Shown: one piece after another, positions 46,628 through 54,880 of the stretch
How the letters are laid out: every line of letters starts with the position of its first letter
Numbering within the stretch: the first letter of the stretch is position 1
From: Rhodovastum sp963714255
GTDB taxonomy: Bacteria; Pseudomonadota; Alphaproteobacteria; Acetobacterales; Acetobacteraceae
Direction: 5' to 3'
Length of the DNA: 64,000 nt
Assembly: GCA_963714255.1 (NCBI GenBank)
Contig: CAVQNU010000034.1
Coordinates: 62,001 to 126,000 of the forward strand
The notes under the pieces: generated by a model
The model's database searches: none
What the model was told of the DNA's origin: nothing
What the model saw: the letters and a program-made list of their open reading frames with translations, nothing else
Translations under genes and position numbers: made by a program

Positions 46628-47227
46628 ATGCGCTCCCTGCCGTCATACGTCTCCGCCGGACTGCTCGCGTCCTCACTGCTGCTCCCGTCGCTTGCGAGCG
46701 CGCAGGCGCCTGCGCAAGCGGCGCCTCCTGCACCGGCGGCAGCAACCGCGCTGGAACCCGCCGCGAACGTGTCGTTCGTCGATCCCCGTCTCCTCGCGGT
46801 CGGCGCCGGCGCGGTGGTCGGCATCGTCGCCTTCAACGTGCTGACGGCGCCGCTGGGAATTGTCCCGCTCGCCGGCGGCGCGCTCGAAGCGGTGCCCTAC
46901 AGCGTGGCCCTCGGCAGCCGCCTCATCGCCGGTGCCGCGGGGGCCGTGGGCGCGATCGCCGCCAATTACGGCTATGACCTCTGGACCGGCACCAAAAGCG
47001 ACTACCGCTATCTCGTCACCCTCGGCGCCGGTGCGCTGGCGGGTGTGGCGGTCGGCAATTACTTCGCCATGGGGATTCTGGGCACGCCGCCCTATTACGT
47101 GGGGTCGGGCGCGGCGGACCTCGCCGGGACGATGGCATCGACGGCGGCGCAGGCGGCCAGCCGCGTCTACGTCATCGGCTCGGCAGTGCTCGGCGCCTGG
47201 GCCGCGGACTACATCTACCACCGCTAA
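46628..47227 (+). CDS. Exported Gly/Ala-rich membrane protein, unit B copy 1
   Basis: A protein of about 199 residues without recognised family. The signal peptide is MRSLPSYVSAGLLASSLLLPSLASA. Residues ~55-115 (DPRLLAVGAGAVVGIVAFN ... PLAGGALEAVPYSVALGSRLIAG) and ~125-199 (SDYRYLVTLGAGALAGVAVGN ... AAQAASRVYVIGSAVLGAWAADY) repeat the pattern seen once in unit A, so B looks like an internal duplication of A. GAGG supports the ATG at 46628; a GTG at 46613 would overlap the A stop as GTGA. Probably a four-helix envelope protein. Confidence 0.75.
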   Translation: MRSLPSYVSAGLLASSLLLPSLASAQAPAQAAPPAPAAATALEPAANVSFVDPRLLAVGAGAVVGIVAFNVLTAPLGIVPLAGGALEAVPYSVALGSRLIAGAAGAVGAIAANYGYDLWTGTKSDYRYLVTLGAGALAGVAVGNYFAMGILGTPPYYVGSGAADLAGTMASTAAQAASRVYVIGSAVLGAWAADYIYHR

Positions 47228-47354
47228 CCCCTGCCGCCGGTGATTCCCCGGTTCCTGCGTGGAACAGCGCGTTTCCGCAGGTACCGGGGGCCGGTTGCCG
47301 GCCTGCAACCGGCGTGCTGACCGCAAGCTGCCAACCTTGAACAGAAAGCGCACC

Positions 47355-47687
47355 ATGCGAACACTCGGAGCTGTCCTTCTCGCCCTTGCCCTGCTGGCCC
47401 AGGTCAACATGGCGTCCGCGCAAACCGCCGCTCCGGCTCCGGCCGCTGTCACCCAGCCCGCCGCCGCGCACCGCGACTGGCGGCCAATCGCCATCGGCGC
47501 AGGCGCGATCGCCGGCGTGGTTCTGTTCAATGTCGTGGCACTCGGCGTCGAGGCGCTGCCCGGCGGACTGGCTTACGAAGCCGGCGATACCATCCCGGCC
47601 GAAATGTCGGTCGCTATGAGCCGCGTCTATGCCGCCTCAGCCGCTGTCGCCGGAGGGTTGCTCGCTTACTACGCCCTCGGCCGATGA
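47355..47687 (+). CDS. Small exported Gly/Ala-rich membrane protein, unit A copy 2
   Basis: A 110-residue paralogue of the protein at 46290-46616, matching it along the whole length (signal MRTLGAVLLALALLAQVNMASA; IGAGAIAGVVLFNVVALGVE; EALPGGLAYEAGDTIPAEM; SRVYAASAAVAGGLLAYY). Conservation is strongest in the helices and the ALPGGLAYEAG turn, weakest in the Pro/Ala linker, which is what selection on a membrane core would leave. AGAAAG lies upstream. It ends in an ATGA overlap with unit B copy 2. Confidence 0.75.
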   Translation: MRTLGAVLLALALLAQVNMASAQTAAPAPAAVTQPAAAHRDWRPIAIGAGAIAGVVLFNVVALGVEALPGGLAYEAGDTIPAEMSVAMSRVYAASAAVAGGLLAYYALGR

Positions 47688-48307
47688 CCGGACCCGGTAT
47701 GCGCGCACGCTCGTCACCGGTCGCCGCCGCCCTGCTGGGCGCGGCTGTGCTCGTCGCCCCGGTGGGGCGCGCCGGGGCCGTGTCTCTGGTACCGCCGCCG
47801 CCGGAAGAAACAGCGCAGACCGAGACATCTCAGGCCGAGCCCACGCCGGATGACAGCGTCGTCGACAACCGGCTCCTGGCGATCGGCGCCGGAGCGGTGG
47901 TCAGCATCGTCGCCTTCAACATGCTGGCAGCACCGCTCGGAACAGTCCCGCTCGCCGGCGGCGCGCTGGAGGCCGTACCCTACAGCGTGGCGCTCGGCAG
48001 CCGCCTGATCGCCGCCGTCTCGGCCGGCACCGGCGCAATCTCGGCGGCCTGGATGTACGACGCCTGGGCCGGAACCAAAAGCGACTACCGCTACCTTCTG
48101 GCACTCGGCGCCGGTGCGGTGGCAGGCGTTGCGGCGGGGAACTATCTCGCACTCGGGGAATTGGGCTGGCCGCCCTATTACGCGGGCGCGGGTGAAGAAG
48201 CGGCGGGCACGCTTGCCTCTACGGCGGCACAGGCGGCCAGCCGGGTTTATGTTATTGCTACGGCTGTGTTTGGGGCTTGGGCGGCGGACTATATCTACCG
48301 GCACTGA
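47684..48307 (+). CDS. Exported Gly/Ala-rich membrane protein, unit B copy 2
   Basis: A 207-residue paralogue of the protein at 46628-47227. The shared core includes LLAIGAGAVVSIVAFNMLAAPLG, VPLAGGALEAVPYSVALGSRL, WAGTKSDYRYLLALGAGAVAG and QAASRVYVIATAVFGAWAADYIY. The N-terminal linker differs (acidic EETAQTETSQAEP here). A second possible start is the ATG at 47699. It closes the tandem A-B-A-B array and is followed by hairpin repeats. Function unknown; the envelope location is inferred from the signal peptide. Confidence 0.75.
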   Translation: MTGPGMRARSSPVAAALLGAAVLVAPVGRAGAVSLVPPPPEETAQTETSQAEPTPDDSVVDNRLLAIGAGAVVSIVAFNMLAAPLGTVPLAGGALEAVPYSVALGSRLIAAVSAGTGAISAAWMYDAWAGTKSDYRYLLALGAGAVAGVAAGNYLALGELGWPPYYAGAGEEAAGTLASTAAQAASRVYVIATAVFGAWAADYIYRH

Positions 48308-48318
48308 GCCAAATCCTA

Positions 48319-48394
48319 GCGGGGCGTTGCCCCGCGCCCCACCAGGGGGCTTTGCCCCCTGGACCCCCACCAGGGGCTTAGCCCCTGGACCCGT
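48319..48394. repeat. Hairpin-rich repeat (variant of the palindromic family), probable terminator
   Basis: Three successive hairpins: GCGGGGCGTTGCCCCGC, CCAGGGGGCTTTGCCCCCTGG and CCAGGGGCTTAGCCCCTGG. They lie between the convergent ends of the A-B array and the acyl-CoA dehydrogenase. Confidence 0.7.
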
Positions 48395-49687
48395 TCAGGC
48401 AATCCATACCGGGCGGCGGCGCAGTCCGGGGGAACGATCCGCCGCCAGCACTGTCGCCGAGCCGCCGGTCGGGCTCTCCGGACCTTGGTAGCGCTTCAGC
48501 TCCAGCCTTGCGATCTGGTTGCGATGCACCTCGTCCGGGCCGTCCGCCAGACGCAGCATCCGCGCCAGCGCATAGCCATACGCCAGGCCATAATCATCGG
48601 TCACGCCGGCGCCGCCAAACGCCTGAATGGCCCAGTCCAGCACCTGACAGGCCATGTTGGGCGCGGCCACCTTGATCATGGCGATCTCGGCACGGGCCGC
48701 CTTGTTGCCGCGCTTGTCCATCATGTCGGCCGCCTTCAGCGTCAACAGCCTTGCCTGCTCGATCATGATGCGCGCCTGCGCGATGCGCTCCTGCGTCACC
48801 GTCTGCTCGGCGACCGGCCGGCCGAACGCCACCCGCATCTGAGCACGCCGGCACATGCGTTCGAGCGCCCGCTCAGCCAGCCCGATCAGCCGCATGCAAT
48901 GATGAATGCGCCCCGGACCCAAACGCCCCTGGGCAATCTCAAACCCGCTGCCTTCACCCAGCAGGATATTTTCGGCCGGAACCCGCGCATCGTTGAACAG
49001 CACCTCGGCATGGCCGTGCGGCGCATCGTCGAAACCGAAGACCGGCAGCACGCGCTTGACCACCACACCCGGCCAGGGCAGCGGCACCAGAATCATCGAT
49101 TGCTGGCGATGCCGGTCGGGCGAATCCGGCGCGGTCTTGCCCATTACGATCAGAATGCGGCACCGCGGGTCCGGCGCGCCGGAAATCCACCATTTGCGGC
49201 CGTTGACGACATAATCGTCGCCCACCCGGCGGATCGAGGTCGCGATATTGGTGGCGTCCGACGACGCCACCTCCGGCTCCGTCATGGCAAAGGCGGAGCG
49301 GATTTCCCCGGCCAGCAGCGGCTCCAGCCAGGCTTTCTTCTGCTCCGGCGTGCCGTAGCGCTCCAGCACCTCCATATTCCCGGTGTCCGGCGCCGAACAG
49401 TTGAACGCCTCCGGCGCCCAGGGCGAGCGGCCCATCACCTCGCATAGCGGCGCGTATTCCAGATTGGTCAGCCCGGCGCCGAGCGAACTGTCGGGCAGGA
49501 ACAGGTTCCACAAACCGGCGGCACGGGCGCGTTGCTTGATCTCTTCAAGAATCTGCGAGGGCTGCCACCGGTCGCCCTCGGCCACCTCGGCGAAAATCGC
49601 TTCCTCGGCGGGGTAGACGTGCCCGGCCATGAAGGCCTCGACGCGGGCCTTCAGTTCCAGGACTTTATCCGAATAATCGAAATCCAT
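48395..49687 (-). CDS. Acyl-CoA dehydrogenase, ACAD10/11-like
   Basis: A 430-residue flavoprotein: AFAMTEPEVASSDATNI flavin loop, DYVVNGRKWWISGAPDPRC, the PGVVVKRVLPVFGFDDAPHGH segment, VAFGRPVAEQTVTQERIA and the C-terminal QAFGGAGVTDDYGLAYGYALARMLRLADGPDEVH. This pattern marks the ACAD10/11-like group, which handles unusual or branched acyl-CoAs. It is divergent from a phosphotransferase gene whose product corresponds to the other half of vertebrate ACAD10/11, so the two probably work on the same hydroxyacyl-CoA. Confidence 0.9.
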   Translation of the reverse strand: MDFDYSDKVLELKARVEAFMAGHVYPAEEAIFAEVAEGDRWQPSQILEEIKQRARAAGLWNLFLPDSSLGAGLTNLEYAPLCEVMGRSPWAPEAFNCSAPDTGNMEVLERYGTPEQKKAWLEPLLAGEIRSAFAMTEPEVASSDATNIATSIRRVGDDYVVNGRKWWISGAPDPRCRILIVMGKTAPDSPDRHRQQSMILVPLPWPGVVVKRVLPVFGFDDAPHGHAEVLFNDARVPAENILLGEGSGFEIAQGRLGPGRIHHCMRLIGLAERALERMCRRAQMRVAFGRPVAEQTVTQERIAQARIMIEQARLLTLKAADMMDKRGNKAARAEIAMIKVAAPNMACQVLDWAIQAFGGAGVTDDYGLAYGYALARMLRLADGPDEVHRNQIARLELKRYQGPESPTGGSATVLAADRSPGLRRRPVWIA

Positions 49688-49810
49688 GGACGTCCCCTTG
49701 CGACCGGCGCCTCACCGCAGCGTCATGCGCGGCCGGGCCGTTCCGCCGGATCGGTCTTGCCGCCGCCCCGGCCACGCTGTCAAACGGACCGGCAGGGGAG
49801 GACAAGGCAC

Positions 49811-50826
49811 ATGAGCGAACCCGACAGCGTGCGGCTGGAGCAATGGCTTGCCGAACATGTGCCTGGCTACCGCGGCCCGTCGCGCCTGGCGCCGTTCGAG
49901 GGCGGCCAGTCCAACCCGACCTTCCGTCTCGATGCCGCCTCCGGACGCTACGTGCTGCGGCGCAAGCCGATGGGCGCGCTGCTGGCCAGCGCGCACGCGG
50001 TGGACCGCGAGTTCCGCGTGCTGCGGGCGCTGGCCGGCACGGCGGTGGCGGTGCCGCGCGTGCACGCGCTGTGCGAGGACGACAGCATCATCGGCAGCGC
50101 CTTCTATGTCATGGACCATGTTGAAGGCCGCACTCTCTGGGACGCCCGCCTGCCCGGCATGACGCCGGCGGAGCGTCGGGCCGTGTATGCGTCGATGAAC
50201 GCCACCATCGCCGCCCTGCACAGCGTCGATCCGGCATCGGTGGGGCTGGCCGATTTCGGCCGCCCCGGCGCCTATCTGGCACGCCAGATCGCCCGCTGGA
50301 CGAAGCAGTACCGCGCCTCGGAAACCACGCCGATCGAGGCCATGGACCGGCTGATCGACTGGCTGCCGCAACGCATCCCGGCGTTCGATGCCACCTGCGT
50401 GGTGCATGGCGACTTCCGCCTCGACAATCTTCTGCTCCACCCGACCGAGCCGCGAGTGGTGGCCGTGCTGGACTGGGAGTTGTCCACACTGGGCCATCCG
50501 CTTGCGGATTTCGCCTATCACGTCATGGCCTGGCGGCTCTCGCCCGCGCTGTTCCGCGGCCTGGCGGGCGCGGACCTGGCGGCGCTCGGGATTCCGGATG
50601 AAGCCACGTATGTGGCCGAGGTACCTGCCACCGCACCGGGCAGTCGGTGCCGGCGGATTGGGACGTCTACCTTGTGTTCAGCATGTTCCGCATTGCCGCC
50701 ATCATGCAGGGCATCATGAAGCGGGCGCTGGACGGTACGGCGGCGAGCCGGGCCGCGATGGATGTCGGCGCCCGCGCCCGGCCGGTGGCCGAGCAGGCGT
50801 GGGCGCTGGCGCGGCTTGTGGGTTAG
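49811..50826 (+). CDS. Phosphotransferase-family protein (APH fold, ACAD10/11 partner), reading frame broken near 50620-50625
   Basis: About 337 residues if two extra bases are removed. It has an aminoglycoside-phosphotransferase-like kinase fold: GGQSNPTFRLDAASGRYVLRRKP, the catalytic VVHGDFRLDNLLLHP and metal-binding AVLDWELSTLGHPLADFAYH. The frame leaves family sequence at TYVAE; the expected YCHRTGQSVPADWDVYLVFSMFRIAAIMQG continues two bases off, because GG (50620-50621) and CC (50624-50625) each carry one base too many. In the ACAD10/11 system the kinase phosphorylates a 4-hydroxyacyl-CoA before the dehydrogenase-like step. The start ATG follows GGGGAGGACAAG. Confidence 0.82.
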
Positions 50827-50849
50827 GCGGGGCGGCGGTGCGGCCGGAA

Positions 50850-50934
50850 CCCCTCCCCCCGCCCCCTCCCTCAAGGGGAGGGGGTGCAGAATCTTCTCCC
50901 CCTCCCCTTGAGGGAGGGGGCCGGGGGGAGGGGC
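50850..50934. repeat. Large GC-rich inverted repeat, probable bidirectional terminator
   Basis: An ~85-base palindrome: CCCCTCCCCCCGCCCCCTCC then CTCAAGGGGAGGGGG, a loop TGCAGAATCTTCT, and the complementary arm ending CCGGGGGGAGGGG. Each arm also contains the internal CCCTCAAGGGGAG hairpin. It sits between the convergent phosphotransferase and hydrogenase-regulator genes. It is unlike the CCAGGGC repeat family. Confidence 0.75.
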
Positions 50935-50953
50935 ACGCAGGGGTCGCCCGCGC

Positions 50954-52385
50954 CTATCCCTCGCGCAGCGCCCGCCGGATATCGTAACGCGCGATTTTGC
51001 TGCGCAGCCCCACCCGCGACAGGCCAAGCTCCGCCGCCACATGGCTGATATTGCCGCCATGCCGCACCAGGGCCGCGTCGATGGCGGCGCGCTCCAGCGC
51101 TTCCACACGGTCCTTGAGGCAGGCGCAAGCCGCACCGGGCGCACGCGTCCGCCCGCCCCCGGCGATCGCTGGCGACAGCAGGGCGGGGGGCAGCGGAACA
51201 TCGCCGTCCGACAGCGCCACCATGCGCTGGATTTCGTTGTGCAGTTCGCGCACGTTGCCCGGCCAGGCGTAGTCCGCCATGCGCCGCAGCGTTTCCTCGG
51301 CGAGCGACGGCACGGCGCGGTGAAATGCGCGGTTCACGTCCTGCAGGATGCGCGCGGCGATGGCGGGGATGTCCATCGGTCGCTCGCGCAAGGGCGGCAG
51401 GTGGATGGGGAAGGCGGCCAGCCGGTAATACAGGTCGCGGCGGAACCGCCCGGCCTCGACATCGGCGGCGAGGTCGCGGTTGGTGGCCGAGATCACCCGC
51501 ACATCGACGCGGCGCGGCCGTTGCGCGCCGAGCGGGCGGATTTCCCCTTCCTGCAGCACGCGCAGCAGCTTCACCTGGAAGGCGGGCGAAGTCTCGCCGA
51601 TTTCGTCGAGAAAGATGCTGCCGCCATCGGCGACTTCGAACAGGCCGATGCGGTCCTGGTAGGCGCCGGTGAAGGCGCCTTTCTTGCAGCCGAACAATTC
51701 CGATTCCAGCAGTTCATCGGGCAGCGCGCCGCAATTCTCCACCACGAAGGCGCGTTCCGAGCGGCTGGAGGCGTGGTGGATAGCGCGTGCCAGCAATTCC
51801 TTGCCGGTGCCGGATGCGCCGGTGATGAGCACCGAAATATCGTAATCGGCCGCCCGGCGGCCGAGCCCGATGGCGGCTGCAATGGGGCTGCCCGGCGCGT
51901 GCACGATGCGGTCGAATTCGTGCAGCTTGCCGTTCGCGCGCCCGGCGTCCGTTCACCGCCTCGGCGGCGCGCGCCCGCGCTGGCTGTCCCGCGGCCGGCG
52001 CGGCGTTCTGCAGCCGGAACAGATCGGCCGCTTCGCGCACGAACTGCACCAGGCGTTCGGGATGCCAGGGTTTGGTGATGTACTGGTGGATGCCGGCTTC
52101 GTTGACGCCGGCGATGATGTCGTCCAATTCGGTGCTGCCGGAGATGATCATGCGCACCGGGTCGGGCCAAAGTGTCCGCACCCGTTTGAGGAAATCGACG
52201 CCGGATTTTCCTGGCATGCGTTGGTCGCACAGGATCACCTGCACGATTTCGCCGCTAAGCACCACTTCGGCCTCGGCCGGGTCGCGTACGCCGATCACTT
52301 CGAACTCCCCGGCCAGTACCCGCCGCAGCGCCTCAAGCGAGTGCGCTTCCTCATCAACAACCAAAACGGTAGCCGCCGGACTCAT
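50954..52385 (-). CDS. hoxA: Hydrogenase transcriptional regulator HupR/HoxA (NtrC family), reading frame broken by one extra base near 51941
   Basis: About 476 residues when corrected. The receiver domain (TVLVVDEEAHSLEALRR, CDQRMPGKSGVDFLK) is followed by the sigma-54 AAA+ domain: Walker A ITGASGTGKELLARAIH, the GAFTGAY loop that touches sigma-54, GGSIFLDEIGE, and a Fis-type helix-turn-helix (GGNISHVAAELGLSRVGLRSKI). The two parts lie in different frames that meet in the linker before KLHEFDRIVHAPG; a GGG run there is one base too long if the linker is as expected. It lies at the end of the hup/hyp operon, where HupR/HoxA is normally encoded. Confidence 0.85.
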
Positions 52386-52392
52386 ACGAATA

Positions 52393-52473
52393 TGGGGTCC
52401 AGGGGCCTATGGCCCTTGGCGGGGTCCAGGGGCGGCGCCCCTGGCGGGGTCCGGGGCAGCGCCCCGGCTGGGG
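52393..52473. repeat. Hairpin repeat between hypE and the regulator gene
   Basis: GGGTCCAGGGGCCTATGGCCC followed by CTTGG, then CCAGGGGCGGCGCCCCTGG and CCGGGGCAGCGCCCCGG. Variant units of the palindromic family; it fills the gap between the two genes and may weaken read-through from hypE. Confidence 0.65.
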
Positions 52474-52479
52474 CAGGCA

Positions 52480-53514
52480 TCAACAAATCCGAGGCAATTG
52501 CTCACCGGCCAGCCAGTCGACGATTCGTCCGCCCCCGAACGAGGTCGTCATCTGCACAAACCGATCCGCGTCTTCAATCACTTCACCGATCCGCGCGGCG
52601 TCCCGCCCCAGCGGATGGGCGCGCATCGCCTCCAGCAGCGGCGCGGCGGCCTCGGGCGTGGCGATGGCCACCAGCCGCCCTTCGTTGGCGACGTTGAGGG
52701 GATCGAGTCCCAGCAGTTCGCATGCCGCGGCGACTTCCGGGCGCACCGGGATTGAAGCTTCCGACAGCAGGATTCCCACCCCGGACTGCTGGGCGATTTC
52801 GTTCAGGGTCGCGGCCAGTCCGCCGCGGGTCGGATCGCGCATCAGCCGCAGGCCGTGGCCGGCGCGCGCCACCATGGCGGCGACCAGCCCGTGCAGTGCT
52901 GCCGAGTCGGACAGGATTGCCGTCTCGAACGACAGGTTTTCGCGGCACGACATGATGGCGACCCCATGGTCGCCGATCGGCCCGGAGATTAGCACAACAT
53001 CGCCGGGCCGCGCCTGGTTGCCGGACAGGACCAGTCCGGGCGGCACGATGCCGATGCCGGCGGTGGCGATGAACACGCCGTCGGCCTTGCCGCGCTCGAC
53101 CACTTTGGTGTCGCCGGCGACGATCGGCACGCCGGCGTCGCGGCTGGCCCGGCCCATGCTGGCGGCGATCCGGGCGAGGTCGGCGAAGGGGAACCCTTCT
53201 TCGAGGAAGAAGCTCGCGGTCAGGTGCAGCGGCCGGGCGCCGGCCATGGCGATGTCGTTAATCGTGCCGTGCACGGCGAGCGAGCCGATATCGCCGCCCG
53301 GAAAGAACAGAGGTGAAACGACATACCCGTCGGTGGTCATCACCATGCGCCCGCCCGGTACGTCGAAGGCCGCCTGGTCGTTGCCCTGGGCGAGGTATTC
53401 GTTGGCGAATTCGGCCTGGAAGATGTCGGCGATCAGCTGCGCCATCGCCCGCCCGCCGGCGCCGTGCGAGAGGTCCACGCGGCCGGCGGCGATGTCGAGG
53501 CGGCGGCGGATCAC
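52480..53514 (-). CDS. hypE: Hydrogenase maturation protein HypE (carbamoyl dehydratase)
   Basis: A 344-residue PurM-like ATPase. It shows VDLSHGAGGRAMAQLI, MVMTTDGYVVSPLFFPGGDIG, LMRDPTRGGLAATLNEI, and the C-terminal PRIC whose cysteine takes the carbamoyl group and is dehydrated to thiocyanate, the source of the CN ligands of the nickel-iron centre. The start is a GTG overlapping the hypD stop as GTGA. The carbamoyl donor HypF is not encoded in this operon. Confidence 0.95.
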   Translation of the reverse strand: MIRRRLDIAAGRVDLSHGAGGRAMAQLIADIFQAEFANEYLAQGNDQAAFDVPGGRMVMTTDGYVVSPLFFPGGDIGSLAVHGTINDIAMAGARPLHLTASFFLEEGFPFADLARIAASMGRASRDAGVPIVAGDTKVVERGKADGVFIATAGIGIVPPGLVLSGNQARPGDVVLISGPIGDHGVAIMSCRENLSFETAILSDSAALHGLVAAMVARAGHGLRLMRDPTRGGLAATLNEIAQQSGVGILLSEASIPVRPEVAAACELLGLDPLNVANEGRLVAIATPEAAAPLLEAMRAHPLGRDAARIGEVIEDADRFVQMTTSFGGGRIVDWLAGEQLPRIC

Positions 53515-54641
53515 GAGGCCAGCCGGGCGGGAAGGCGGAAGCGCCCGTAGGTCCAGTGCGCCGCGCAGGCACCTTCGGCCGAGACCATGCAGGAGCCCAT
53601 CGGCGTTTCCGGCGTGCAGGCAGTGCCGAACAGGCGGCACTCGGCGGGTCGTTTGGCGCCGCGCAGGATGGCGCCGCATTCGCAGGCCGGGTTGTCGGAG
53701 GCGGCGGGCGTTTCCAGCCCGAAGCGTATTTCGGCGTCGAAACGGGCGTAGCCCGCCCGCAGCTTCAGCGCGCTGTGCGGCACGAAGCCGAGCCCGCGCC
53801 ACTCGAACCGGTCGCGGATGGTGAACACGTCGGCCATCGCCGCCTGGGCGCGCTGGTTGCCGGACGGGGTGACGGCGCGGATGTACTGGTTTTCCACTTC
53901 CGCCCGCCCCTCGTTCACCTGGCGTAGCAGCAGAAGAATGGCCTGCATGACATCGAGCGGCTCGAACCCGGCCACCACCACCGGCTTGCGGTAGTCGGCC
54001 GAAACCTGCCGGTAGGGTTCGGTGCCGATGACGGTGGAGACATGGGCGGGGCCGACGAACCCGTCGAGCTTGACCGCGTTGGCCGCATCGGTCGCCAGGA
54101 TGGCGCGCATGGCGACGGGCGTCAGCACGTGGTTGCAGAACACGGAAAAATTGGTGAGCCCGTCGCGGGCGGCGCGCTGCACCGCGATGGCGGTGGGCGG
54201 CGTGGTGGTTTCGAAGCCGATGGCGAAGAACACCACTTCGCGGCCCGGCTCGCTGGCGGCGATGCGCAGCGCATCGAGGGTGGAATAGACCATGCGGATA
54301 TCCGCGCCCTGGGCTTTTGCCCGCTGCAGGCTGTTGCCCCGCGAGGCCGGCACGCGCATCAGGTCGGCATAGGTGCACAGGGTCACCCGCGGGTCGCGCG
54401 CCAGCGCGATGGCGGCGTCGATGCGCCCCACCGGCAGCACGCAGACCGGGCAGCCCGGGCCGTGGATCATGCGGATGTCCGGCGGCAGCAGGTCCTCGAT
54501 TCCGTAGCGCGAAATCGCATGGGTGTGGCCGCCGCAGAATTCCATGAAGGCATAGGCGGTGCCCGGGGCGGCCTCGGCGCGGATGGCGGCGGCGAGCCCC
54601 TGCGCGCGGGCGGCGTCGCGGTATTCGTCGACGTATTTCAT
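53511..54641 (-). CDS. hypD: Hydrogenase formation protein HypD
   Basis: A 376-residue protein. The conserved blocks FMEFCGGHTHAISRYG, IHGPGCPVCVLP, FFAIGFETTTP, FCNHVLTP, DGFVGPAHVSTVIG, AGFEPLDVMQ and the C-terminal cluster cysteines (CECGAILRG ... CRLFGTACTPETPMGSCMVS) are all present. HypD carries a [4Fe-4S] cluster and, with HypC, assembles the Fe(CN)2CO unit. It overlaps hypC and hypE by four bases. Confidence 0.96.
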   Translation of the reverse strand: MKYVDEYRDAARAQGLAAAIRAEAAPGTAYAFMEFCGGHTHAISRYGIEDLLPPDIRMIHGPGCPVCVLPVGRIDAAIALARDPRVTLCTYADLMRVPASRGNSLQRAKAQGADIRMVYSTLDALRIAASEPGREVVFFAIGFETTTPPTAIAVQRAARDGLTNFSVFCNHVLTPVAMRAILATDAANAVKLDGFVGPAHVSTVIGTEPYRQVSADYRKPVVVAGFEPLDVMQAILLLLRQVNEGRAEVENQYIRAVTPSGNQRAQAAMADVFTIRDRFEWRGLGFVPHSALKLRAGYARFDAEIRFGLETPAASDNPACECGAILRGAKRPAECRLFGTACTPETPMGSCMVSAEGACAAHWTYGRFRLPARLAS

Positions 54642-54877
54642 GCCGCCGCCCCGGCCGCATGCGCCGCCGCCGCCTCGTCCAGCAGGTCCAGCGTGCGCTC
54701 GGCCTCGGCCGCGTCCAGTCGCGCCAGCGCGTAGCCGACATGGAGAATCACATAGTCGCCGACGGCCACATCCTCGACCAAAGCGAGCGAAATGACTTTC
54801 GAGACGCCTTCCAGGCTGACCCGCGCCATGTCGTCGGGCAGCTTCTCCGTCACCAGGGCCGGGATGGCGAGGCACAT
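54638..54877 (-). CDS. hypC: Hydrogenase maturation chaperone HypC
   Basis: A 79-residue HypC/HupF-family protein beginning MCLAIPA; the N-terminal cysteine (C2 after Met removal) binds the iron of the Fe(CN)2CO precursor. The beta-barrel core VSLEGVSKVISLALVEDVAVGDYVILHVGYALARL matches the family. The acidic Ala-rich tail is usual. It lies three bases after hypB and overlaps hypD. Confidence 0.95.
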   Translation of the reverse strand: MCLAIPALVTEKLPDDMARVSLEGVSKVISLALVEDVAVGDYVILHVGYALARLDAAEAERTLDLLDEAAAAHAAGAAA

Positions 54878-54880
54878 GGC

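Noticed and set aside
50850..50934. Considered as a CRISPR or attachment site
   Set aside because: A single nested palindrome without spacers or an adjacent integrase. No CRISPR array, insertion sequence or phage gene is seen anywhere in the window.
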